Below, in pieces: positions 53,704 through 61,124 of a stretch of 64,000 bases of DNA. Each line of letters begins with the position of its first letter. The stretch's first letter is position 1. The position numbers and the translations under genes were made by a program. Below the pieces are notes generated by a model. The model worked only from the letters and a program-made list of their open reading frames with translations, ran no database searches and was not told the DNA's origin. This stretch comes from UBA4923 sp964486135. GTDB taxonomy: Bacteria; Bacillota; Clostridia; Saccharofermentanales; DTU023. The stretch covers positions 3,810 through 67,809 of the forward strand of contig CAZAKT010000005.1 in the NCBI GenBank assembly GCA_964486135.1. Direction: 5' to 3'.

Positions 53704-54795
53704 ATGAGAGCCGGGCAAGAAAAGGGACAGCGCCAGGATCATGGGCTCGGTGAGCTTTTGCGCTACGAAAATGTTGCCTGGTTTGAGGATGGCCTGGTCA
53801 GGATCCTTGACCGGCGTGTCTATCCTACAGAAAAACGCTTTGTTGAATGCTCCAGCGTGGAGGAAGTGGCAGGGGCCATCACTGACATGGTGACCCAAAG
53901 CGCGGGCCCCTACACAGCCGCCGGTATGGGTATGGCCCTGGCCGCCTGGCAGGTCAGGGAAAAAAGTCAGGGGGAACAGTGGACCGCACTCGAAGAAGCG
54001 GCTGGCCAACTCGCCCGCGCAAGACCCACGACCGAGGCCAGGATGAGGCGGGTCACGGGGGCTTCCCTCCTGGCGGCCAAGGCAGCCCTTGCCCGGGGTG
54101 AAAGCGACTTGTCTCCAAGTCTCTTTCAAATTGCCTTCGACTCGCTCGAGCGCCGCTATGAGCGCATGGCCCACGTTGGCGAGCATCTTGTCTCCCTCTT
54201 CTCCCCCCAAACCACCCTTATGACCCATTGCTACGGCGAGACAATCGTGGGGACCATGATCCGGGCAGCCCGGGCAAAAGGAATAGACTTGAAGATTTTC
54301 TGCCCCGAGACCCGGCCCTACTTCCAGGGCGCCCGGCTGACCGCCAGCCTGGCCGCCGATATGGGTGTCGACGTCACCGTCATTACGGACAACATGCCCG
54401 CCGAGCTCCTTTCGCACCGGAAGATAGATCTTTTCACCACGGCCGCCGACGCCATCACGACCGGGGGTTTTGTGGTCAACAAGACCGGGACCTTGCAGAT
54501 CGCCATCGTCGCCAAGTACTATGGTGTGCCCTATTTCGTAACCGGTATCCCGGACGGAGTGAGCCTGGATCAAATTACCATCGAGGAGCGGGACCCTGAA
54601 TTTGTGCTCCAGGTTGGCGGCATCCACCATACCAAAGAAGCTGTCAAGGGCTACTATCCTGCCTTTGATATAACCCCACCCCATTTGGTGACGGGGGTCG
54701 TCACCGATCTGGGAATTCTGACCCCCTATAATCTGGGGGACTATCCTTCGCAGCCTGGGAGCAAGGCCGATTACTGGGGAAGCCCGGTCCTTTGA
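53704..54795 (+). CDS. MtnA/eIF2B-like family protein
   Basis: A 363-residue protein of the eIF2B-alpha/5-methylthioribose-1-phosphate isomerase superfamily. The C-terminal domain has MTHCYGETIVGTM with Cys176, the segment RPYFQGARLTA, ITDNMPAELL and TAADAITTGGFVVNKTGT with Asp249, matching the catalytic Cys and Asp positions of MtnA. The N-terminal GPYTAAGMGMALAA resembles the GAPAIG segment. No other methionine salvage gene is present, and it lies directly before selD. AGGAGG precedes the ATG at 53704. It may be an aldose-phosphate isomerase of unknown specificity. Confidence 0.82.
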   Translation: MRAGQEKGQRQDHGLGELLRYENVAWFEDGLVRILDRRVYPTEKRFVECSSVEEVAGAITDMVTQSAGPYTAAGMGMALAAWQVREKSQGEQWTALEEAAGQLARARPTTEARMRRVTGASLLAAKAALARGESDLSPSLFQIAFDSLERRYERMAHVGEHLVSLFSPQTTLMTHCYGETIVGTMIRAARAKGIDLKIFCPETRPYFQGARLTASLAADMGVDVTVITDNMPAELLSHRKIDLFTTAADAITTGGFVVNKTGTLQIAIVAKYYGVPYFVTGIPDGVSLDQITIEERDPEFVLQVGGIHHTKEAVKGYYPAFDITPPHLVTGVVTDLGILTPYNLGDYPSQPGSKADYWGSPVL

Positions 54796-54889
54796 TTTGA
54801 GTTGTTTTGGAATGGCACTCGTGATAGGATACGGGCGGAGCTTTCCAAAGAGGGAGCTTATCCAAATAGTATGAAAAGGAGGTGCGACT

Positions 54890-55933
54890 ATGTCTGAACA
54901 AACTATCCGTCTGACGGAGCTGACCAAGGCGGGCGGTTGAGGAGCCAAGATAGGACCGGCGGTTCTTTCCCAACTTCTTTCCGGATTGCCCAAGTTTTCC
55001 GACCAGCGCCTCCTTATCGGTTATGATTCCGACGACGATGCCTGCGTCTACCTGGTTTCGGAGGAGATCGCCCTTATCCAGACGGTTGATTTCTTCCCGC
55101 CCGTGGTCGATGACCCCTATGACTATGGCCGCATCGCGGCGGCCAATGCCCTGAGTGATGTCTACGCCATGGGTGCCGAACCAAAAACGGCCTTGAATCT
55201 GCTTTGTTTCTCCAGCTGTATGGATCTGGACCTAGTCCGAAGAATCCTGGAAGGTGGAGCGGACAAATGCCTGGAGGCGGGTGTCTCCATCGCGGGCGGT
55301 CACAGCGTCGAGGACGAAGAGCCCAAGTATGGACTTTCCGTCATGGGCCTTTGCCAGCCCGGCAGGATCCGACGCAATGACACAGCCCGGGCAGGTGATG
55401 TCCTGGTGCTCACCAAGGCACTCGGGACAGGCGCCCTCTCAACGGCGGCCAAGGCCAAGCTGATCGACAAAGAAACGGAAAAGACCCTGGTGGATTCCAT
55501 GGCTGATCTGAACCGTTATGCCTTTGAGGCCTCCGTCGGACTCGACGTCTCGGCTTCGACGGATATCACCGGTTTCGGTCTTCTCGGCCACGTCAAGGAA
55601 ATGACAGGGCGGGACAGACAGATCACAATGGCGATCGAGAGCCAAAAGCTACCCCTCCTGCCCCAGGCCCTGGAAATGGCAGAAGAGGGCATGCTGCCCG
55701 GAGGTTGTTACCGTAACCGCGACTTTGTCGGGGAGGCGGTGGCATTCGAAGAAGGCATACCACTGGCTCTGACCGACTTGATGTTTGATCCGCAGACCTC
55801 GGGCGGCCTCCTCCTCGCCATGCGTGAAGAAGCGGCCCGGACCTACCTCGATTTACTTGGCAAGGACGGGAGAAAGGCCTGGATTATCGGGCGCGTCCTG
55901 CCTGCGGAAGCAGTCGCCATCCGGGTCAGCTGA
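54890..55933 (+). CDS. selD: Selenophosphate synthase with in-frame UGA (selenocysteine 17)
   Basis: SelD makes selenophosphate, the selenium donor, from selenide and ATP. The protein has 347 residues if UGA at 54938-54940 is read as selenocysteine: MSEQTIRLTELTKAGG, Sec17, then GAKIGPAVL. In other SelD proteins the catalytic Cys or Sec is followed by the same G/A-AKIGP block, so the match is exact. AAAAGGAGG lies before the ATG at 54890. Downstream blocks are VQTVDFFPPVVDDPYDYGRI, AMGAEPKTALN and DITGFGLLGH. A frame that ignored the UGA would start at 54986 and lose the active site. It heads the selenium genes yedE-yedF-selA-selB. Confidence 0.95.
54938..54990 (+). promoter_or_regulatory. 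UGA codon and candidate bacterial SECIS element of selD
   Basis: After the UGA, GGACC (54953-54957) can pair with GGTTC (54961-54965; one G-U) around a GGC loop, putting a short apical hairpin with a loop G about 18-20 bases after the UGA, where SelB recognises bacterial SECIS elements. The outer stem is weak by eye. Confidence 0.6.
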
Positions 55934-56070
55934 ACCAAACGCCCAACCGGCTCCTATCTTGATTTTAATCCTCAAACCGCCTGACCAAGGCCTTTTATGG
56001 TACCTGAAAGCTGGTGCCTGCCTGGGATGCCGGCACACATTCATGTTAATGATTATGAGGAGAATACTTT

Positions 56071-57207
56071 GTGAAAAAACTATCCAAATACGCAGTCATC
56101 CTGACTGGAGCCGTAATCGGCTTCGCGGGAATTCTGTTGATGCTCGAGGGCAATCCAGCCAATATGGGCTTTTGTATTGCCTGTTTCCTGAGAGACACGG
56201 CGGGCGCACTCAAGCTGCATTCAGCCGGGCCCGTCCAATACGTCAGGCCTGAAATAATCGGCTTGATCCTGGGCTCTTTTGTCATTTCATTACTGACAAA
56301 AGAGTTCCGCGCCCGCGGCGGTTCTTCGCCGCTGACCCGTTTCTTTCTTGGCTTTATGGTCATGGTCGGCGCCCTGGTTTTCCTGGGCTGTCCGCTCCGC
56401 ATGGTCCTCCGCATGGCAGCCGGTGATCTCAACGCCTGGATCGCCCTCATCGGCTTCGTACTCGGTATTTACATAGGAACCCTCTTCCTCAAATCCGGTT
56501 TCTCGCTGGGCCGGACCTACAAGCTGAACCCCATGGAGGGGGCAATCGTACCTGTCCTCCAGCTCCCGCTCCTGCTCATGCTGGCGCTGGCTTCACCCCT
56601 CCTGGCCTTCTCGGAAAGCGGACCAGGCTCCATGCACGCATCCCTATGGCTGGCACTGGGCCTCTCCTTCCTGGTTGGCATCCTTGGCCAGCGCTCAAGG
56701 ATCTGTCAGGCAGGGGGCGTCAGGGACGTCTTCATGATCCGGGACAGCCATCTCTTCTGGGGCAATGTGGGAATCTTCGGAGTTGCCCTGATTTTCAATC
56801 TTGCGACCAACAATGTCAACATTGGACTCTACCATCAGCCCATCGCCCACAGCCAGTGGATTTGGAATATTGCCGGCATGATGGTTGTCGGCCTGGGCTC
56901 AGTCCTGCTGGGCGGCTGCCCCATGCGCCAGCTGGTCCTCACCGGGACAGGGAATGTGGACTCCGGCATCACGGTTATTGGCCTGGTCGCGGGCGCGGCC
57001 TTCAGCCATAACTTCGGCCTGGCTTCGTCAGGGGATGTTTACGAGGAAGGAACCAGCCTTGTGACCGGTGGTGGCACGACGGAGGCGGGACGGATCGCAG
57101 TGATCGTCTCCTTTGTTCTGATGCTGGTGATCGGGGTCTTTTATTCACGCCGGTCAAAAACAAAAGCCAGAAAATTAGCCAATAATGGAAAGGCGAGAAA
57201 AGTATGA
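56071..57207 (+). CDS. yedE: YedE family putative selenium transporter
   Basis: A 378-residue polytopic membrane protein with about ten spans of the YeeE/YedE type. The internal two-fold repeat is visible in the paired cysteine motifs FLGCPLRMVLRM near residue 110 and LGGCPMRQLVLTG near 283, with RSRICQAGGVRDVF and NMGFCIACFLRD as further cysteine sites. YedE proteins occur beside selenium genes and are thought to import a selenium or sulfur species. The start is GTG with GAGGAGA. It overlaps yedF by four bases. Confidence 0.93.
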   Translation: MKKLSKYAVILTGAVIGFAGILLMLEGNPANMGFCIACFLRDTAGALKLHSAGPVQYVRPEIIGLILGSFVISLLTKEFRARGGSSPLTRFFLGFMVMVGALVFLGCPLRMVLRMAAGDLNAWIALIGFVLGIYIGTLFLKSGFSLGRTYKLNPMEGAIVPVLQLPLLLMLALASPLLAFSESGPGSMHASLWLALGLSFLVGILGQRSRICQAGGVRDVFMIRDSHLFWGNVGIFGVALIFNLATNNVNIGLYHQPIAHSQWIWNIAGMMVVGLGSVLLGGCPMRQLVLTGTGNVDSGITVIGLVAGAAFSHNFGLASSGDVYEEGTSLVTGGGTTEAGRIAVIVSFVLMLVIGVFYSRRSKTKARKLANNGKARKV

Positions 57208-57410
57208 AAACGATTGATGCCAGAGGCTTGTCCTGTCCGGAACCCGTCCTGCTGACCAAGCAGGCTCTTGCTGAAGGGGAATTCCCCTTCACTGTCCTGG
57301 TCGATGACGAGACGCCCCGTGAAAACATTATGCGCTTTGCCAAGAGCAAGGGACTCCAAGCTGAACTGTCGGTGGACGACGGCGATTACGTCATTTTGCT
57401 TACCCAATAA
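57204..57410 (+). CDS. yedF: YedF/TusA-like sulfur or selenium carrier
   Basis: A 68-residue TusA-fold protein with KTIDARGLSCPEPVLLTK, where Cys11 would carry a persulfide or selenide. The rest follows the family pattern (ENIMRFAKSKGL). It is only the N-terminal domain of longer YedF proteins; the C-terminal DsrE-like part is absent. ATGA overlap with yedE shows translational coupling, and the DUF3343 gene follows after one base. Probably passes selenium from YedE toward SelD or the hydroxylase cofactor. Confidence 0.92.
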   Translation: MKTIDARGLSCPEPVLLTKQALAEGEFPFTVLVDDETPRENIMRFAKSKGLQAELSVDDGDYVILLTQ

Positions 57411-57411
57411 A

Positions 57412-57651
57412 ATGGCTTGGATCGCAACCTTTCATTCACATTTTGGCGCCCTGAATTTTCTCAGGCGCCTTGAGGAGCTGGGGGATGACCGGGCGGAAAT
57501 AATTCCGGCCCCCCGGCGCCTTTCCATTTCCTGTGGTTCAGCTGTCCGCTTCCACCTGCCCTTTGACGCTTCCGCTATGGTTGACGAGGATACGGACGGG
57601 GTTTTTCTGGAAGAGGACGGCCGCTACAGGCAGATATTTTCAAGCGATTGA
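57412..57651 (+). CDS. DUF3343 (putative Se/S carrier-like) protein
   Basis: A 79-residue protein of the DUF3343 family, seen next to yedE and yedF in selenium-using anaerobes. It starts AWIATFHSHFGALNFLRRLEE and has a single cysteine near residue 41 in RRLSISCGSAVRF, the likely carrier residue. It begins one base after the yedF stop, so the three genes form a tight unit. Its function is inferred only from this context. Confidence 0.85.
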   Translation: MAWIATFHSHFGALNFLRRLEELGDDRAEIIPAPRRLSISCGSAVRFHLPFDASAMVDEDTDGVFLEEDGRYRQIFSSD

Positions 57652-57728
57652 CCCCGACGCATGGACAGCCGCCGGGGTCAGGCTTTGGTAAGATAGTTGT
57701 GTAATCTTCGTAGGAAGAGGTGAGAGTC

Positions 57729-59213
57729 TTGGAGACAATTGACAGCCCGCGCCATTTACCCAAGGTGGATGACCTTTTGCGTGACGGCCGCCTTGACAAG
57801 GCCAAGGAAAGTCTGGGCTATGTCCCCGTGCGCGACGCGGTCCGTTCGATCCTTGAGGCCGCCCGCATCCTGTTGACGGACAGGGCCAGGGGAAGCGGCA
57901 ACCCTGCCGATCTGGCCCTTCTGGAAAGGCTGCTTGGCCCTGAGCAAGGCCAGGGGGACCGGAGGGGCTTGACCAGTCAAGCCATTATTTCGGCAACCCT
58001 TATGAAGCTTGAAGCCGAGGGCAGGCCCGGTATCCGGAAGATCATCAACGCGACCGGTGCCATCCTCCACACCAACCTGGGGCGGGCCCCCCTGGCGGCA
58101 CAGGCGCTCTCGGCCGTGGACCAGGGAAGCCGGGGCTATTCCTCCCTTGAATTCGACATTGAACAGAATAGGCGGGGACAGCGGACAGCCTCCATCGAGG
58201 CCCTCCTGAAGCGGCTCTTTGATGTCGAGGCCTCTCTTGTCGTCAATAATAATGCCGCCGCCGTCCTCCTGGCCCTTTCCGCCCTTTGCCGGGGTCGGGA
58301 GGTCATCGTATCGCGCGGGGAACTGGTCGAGATTGGCGGCAGGTTCCGGGTGCCCGAGATCATGGAGGAAAGCGGCGCCATCCTCTGTGAGGTCGGAACC
58401 ACCAATAAAACACGTGGCCTCGATTACGAACGGGCCATCCGGGACTCGACAGCCGCCCTGCTCAAGGTCCACCGGAGTAATTTCCGCCTGACCGGCTTCG
58501 CGGAAGAAGTCAGCGCCAGGGACCTGGCGGATCTTGCCAAAAGGCACGGCCTGCCCCTGATCTATGATTTGGGAAGCGGCTGTGTGTCGGAGGAGCTGGC
58601 CGGCCTCCTCCCCGAAGAACCAACTGTGGCCTCAGCCCTCGAGTCCGGCGCCCAACTCATCTGTTTTTCAGGCGACAAACTCCTGGGCGGCCCCCAGGCC
58701 GGTATTTTGATAGGCCAGAAAGAAATAATCGATATTCTTCGCTCCCACCCCCTCATGCGGGCCTTTCGCTGCGATAAAATGACCCTCATCGCCCTGGAGG
58801 CTACCCTGAGACTTTATCTTGATCCTGAAAAGGCGAAAGAACATATTCCCCTCCTTTCCATGGCCCTTTACAAGCCCGACCTCCTATACGAGCGGACCTC
58901 AGGGCTGGTCCAGGAGCTCACTGCCTTTGGAATCCCCGCCCGGGTCCTGGAATCCGACATGATCCTGGGGGGCGGCGCCGCGCCCGAAGTGAGGATCCCC
59001 TCCTGGGCCCTGGCCATCGATCCGGGAACCAATGCCGGCAGCCTGTCCGTTACCGGCCTGGAAGCCTCATTGCGGGCCTTCGATCCGCCCATCCTCTGTC
59101 GTACGGTCCGCGACCAGCTCCTCTTCGATCTTCGGACCGTCTCCCCGGAAGATGAAGGGGTGATCAAGTTCGCCCTTGTCGACATTTTCGGGAGGGAGGA
59201 CCGGGTCCTGTGA
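57729..59213 (+). CDS. selA: L-seryl-tRNA(Sec) selenium transferase
   Basis: SelA converts Ser-tRNA-Sec to Sec-tRNA-Sec with selenophosphate. The 494-residue PLP enzyme has HLPKVDDLLRDGR at its start, GAILHTNLGRAPLA near 112, SLVVNNNAAAVLLAL near 175 and the PLP lysine in CFSGDKLLGGPQAG (Lys317). The TTG at 57729 is chosen because GAGGTGA lies six bases before it; GTG at 57720 in the same frame has the purines directly abutting it. It overlaps selB by four bases. It depends on PLP, selD and SerRS, all encoded in the window. Confidence 0.95.
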   Translation: METIDSPRHLPKVDDLLRDGRLDKAKESLGYVPVRDAVRSILEAARILLTDRARGSGNPADLALLERLLGPEQGQGDRRGLTSQAIISATLMKLEAEGRPGIRKIINATGAILHTNLGRAPLAAQALSAVDQGSRGYSSLEFDIEQNRRGQRTASIEALLKRLFDVEASLVVNNNAAAVLLALSALCRGREVIVSRGELVEIGGRFRVPEIMEESGAILCEVGTTNKTRGLDYERAIRDSTAALLKVHRSNFRLTGFAEEVSARDLADLAKRHGLPLIYDLGSGCVSEELAGLLPEEPTVASALESGAQLICFSGDKLLGGPQAGILIGQKEIIDILRSHPLMRAFRCDKMTLIALEATLRLYLDPEKAKEHIPLLSMALYKPDLLYERTSGLVQELTAFGIPARVLESDMILGGGAAPEVRIPSWALAIDPGTNAGSLSVTGLEASLRAFDPPILCRTVRDQLLFDLRTVSPEDEGVIKFALVDIFGREDRVL

Positions 59214-61120
59214 AACATGTCATCATCGGAACGGCCGGCCACGTTGACCACGGCAAATCCTCCCTGATACTCGCCTTGACCAGCCGGGATCCCGACCGGC
59301 TGGCGGAGGAAAAGGAGAGGGGCATCACCATCGAGCTGGGCTTCACCTGGCTCGACCTCCCGGATGGTTCACGCACCGGCATCATCGATGTCCCGGGCCA
59401 CGAACGCTTCGTCAGCAATATGCTGGCGGGAGCGGGAGGAATCGACCTCGCCCTCCTGGTTGTCGCTGCCGATGAGGGCGTCATGCCCCAAACCCGCGAA
59501 CACCTGGGAATCCTCTCCCTGCTCGGTATACCGGACGGTGTGATCGCCGTGACCAAGTGCGACCTGGCTGAGGAGGATTTTGTCGAACTGGTCGAGGAGG
59601 ATATCCGTGATCATGTAAGCGGCACCTTCCTGGAAAAGGCCCCGATCGTACGGACATCCAGCGCGACCGGCCAGGGAATTGAGGAACTCCGCCAACTTCT
59701 CTTTGACCGGATCGCCCTCGTCTCTGACGAAAAGGACCACCTGCCCTTCCGCCTGCCCGTAGACCGGGTCTTTTCGCTTGGAGGTTTTGGCACCATCGTA
59801 ACCGGAACCCTGATTGAAGGTCAGATAAGGACCGGTGATTCGGTTGAGATTTTCCCCGGCGGAAAAATAGCCAGGGTCCGGGGCATCCAGATCCATGAGA
59901 CGGGGGCTGAGGTGGCCTGGCCGGGCCAGCGGGTTGCCCTGAATCTCTCGGGCATCCACAAGGACCAGCTCGACCGCGGCGATACCCTGGCCGCGCCGGG
60001 CAGTCTCAGGGGAAGCAAGCTCCTGGATGTCCATCTGTCGGCCTTGCCCGATACCCGTTTCCCCATAAGCCACAATATGCGTGTCCATCTCTTCCATGGG
60101 GCCAGGGAGGTCCTGGCCCGGGTCGTCCTCCTGGACCGGGACCTATTGGAAGCCGGTGAAACAGCAGCTGCCCAGCTCCGGCCCGAGGAGGAACTTTTCA
60201 CCCGATACGGTGACCGTTTCGTCATCCGTTTTTATTCGCCCCTTGAGACAGTCGGGGGCGGCAAGATCGTCGATCCGCTTCCGTCAAGGCGCAAACGTTT
60301 CCGGGACGGAAAGATCGGTGAGTTCGACCTCATGGCCGGGGATGACCCTGGCCGGCGCCTGGCCCTGGCAGTCTCCCATATCAGCGAAGCGCTGGAAGCT
60401 CTTGAGACCGCTTATTACCGTGCCGGCATAGCTGACCGGGAGGCGGCCGCCCTCCTGGACCGCCTGATAGAGGGGGGCGAAATTGTTCCCCTGAACGAAC
60501 GCACGGCGATCAGCACTGATTCTCTCGAGGCCCTGGGCCGCAAGGCGGGGGCCCTGCTCGACCGCTTTCATAAAGCCCAGCCCCTGGAGCAGGGGATGCG
60601 CCGGGAGGAGCTCCGGACCCGTCTGTTGCCCCGGGCCGGTATCCAGCTATCCGACCTTGTCATTGACCGGCTGCGGGACCGGGAAGTTCTCGATGTCAAG
60701 GAGGGCCTGGTCTCGCGTCACGGCCGCGAGATCGCGCTTACGGCTGAAGAGACGGAGGCCTTGGGGAAACTTGAAAAGCTCTTCGTGCAGGCCGGCTATA
60801 GCCCCCCCAGCCCTGAAGAGATCAAGCTTGACTTTGGCCGGGCCGTAAAGCGGGACCAGCTCCTCTCCCTTTTGATAAACCGGGGCACCCTGATCCGGCT
60901 GACCCCCCAGATCCTCATGCACAAGGACAAGGTGGACCAGGCCTGGGCCCTGGTCCAGGAGACTATCGAACAGGAGGGGAGCATTACCCTGGCCGCCTTC
61001 CGGGATAGGCTCGATACGACAAGGAAATTCGCCATCGCCCTCCTGGAGTATTTTGATAGGCTGAAGCGAACGCGGCTGACCGGGGAAGTGCGGGTATTCC
61101 ATTCCCAGAGGGAGGGTTAG
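59210..61120 (+). CDS. selB: Selenocysteine-specific elongation factor
   Basis: SelB brings Sec-tRNA-Sec to the ribosome at UGA codons marked by a SECIS hairpin. The 636-residue protein has an EF-Tu-like GTPase: GHVDHGKSSL (10-19), DVPGHE (60-65) and TKCD (115-118). Domains II and III run to about 345. C-terminal winged helices (about 380-636) bind the SECIS RNA. The GTG start overlaps the selA stop. Together with selA and selD this gives every protein of selenocysteine insertion; selC was not found here. Confidence 0.96.
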   Translation: MKHVIIGTAGHVDHGKSSLILALTSRDPDRLAEEKERGITIELGFTWLDLPDGSRTGIIDVPGHERFVSNMLAGAGGIDLALLVVAADEGVMPQTREHLGILSLLGIPDGVIAVTKCDLAEEDFVELVEEDIRDHVSGTFLEKAPIVRTSSATGQGIEELRQLLFDRIALVSDEKDHLPFRLPVDRVFSLGGFGTIVTGTLIEGQIRTGDSVEIFPGGKIARVRGIQIHETGAEVAWPGQRVALNLSGIHKDQLDRGDTLAAPGSLRGSKLLDVHLSALPDTRFPISHNMRVHLFHGAREVLARVVLLDRDLLEAGETAAAQLRPEEELFTRYGDRFVIRFYSPLETVGGGKIVDPLPSRRKRFRDGKIGEFDLMAGDDPGRRLALAVSHISEALEALETAYYRAGIADREAAALLDRLIEGGEIVPLNERTAISTDSLEALGRKAGALLDRFHKAQPLEQGMRREELRTRLLPRAGIQLSDLVIDRLRDREVLDVKEGLVSRHGREIALTAEETEALGKLEKLFVQAGYSPPSPEEIKLDFGRAVKRDQLLSLLINRGTLIRLTPQILMHKDKVDQAWALVQETIEQEGSITLAAFRDRLDTTRKFAIALLEYFDRLKRTRLTGEVRVFHSQREG

Positions 61121-61124
61121 CGTC

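Noticed and set aside
54796..54889. Possible tRNA-Sec gene (selC) before selD, the right length for one
   Set aside because: No acceptor stem, T-arm GGTTCRA or CCA end can be found; it holds only the selD leader.
54986..55933. selD beginning at the first downstream start after the UGA
   Set aside because: It would delete the catalytic segment and has no ribosome-binding site; the upstream start with AAAAGGAGG is far better.
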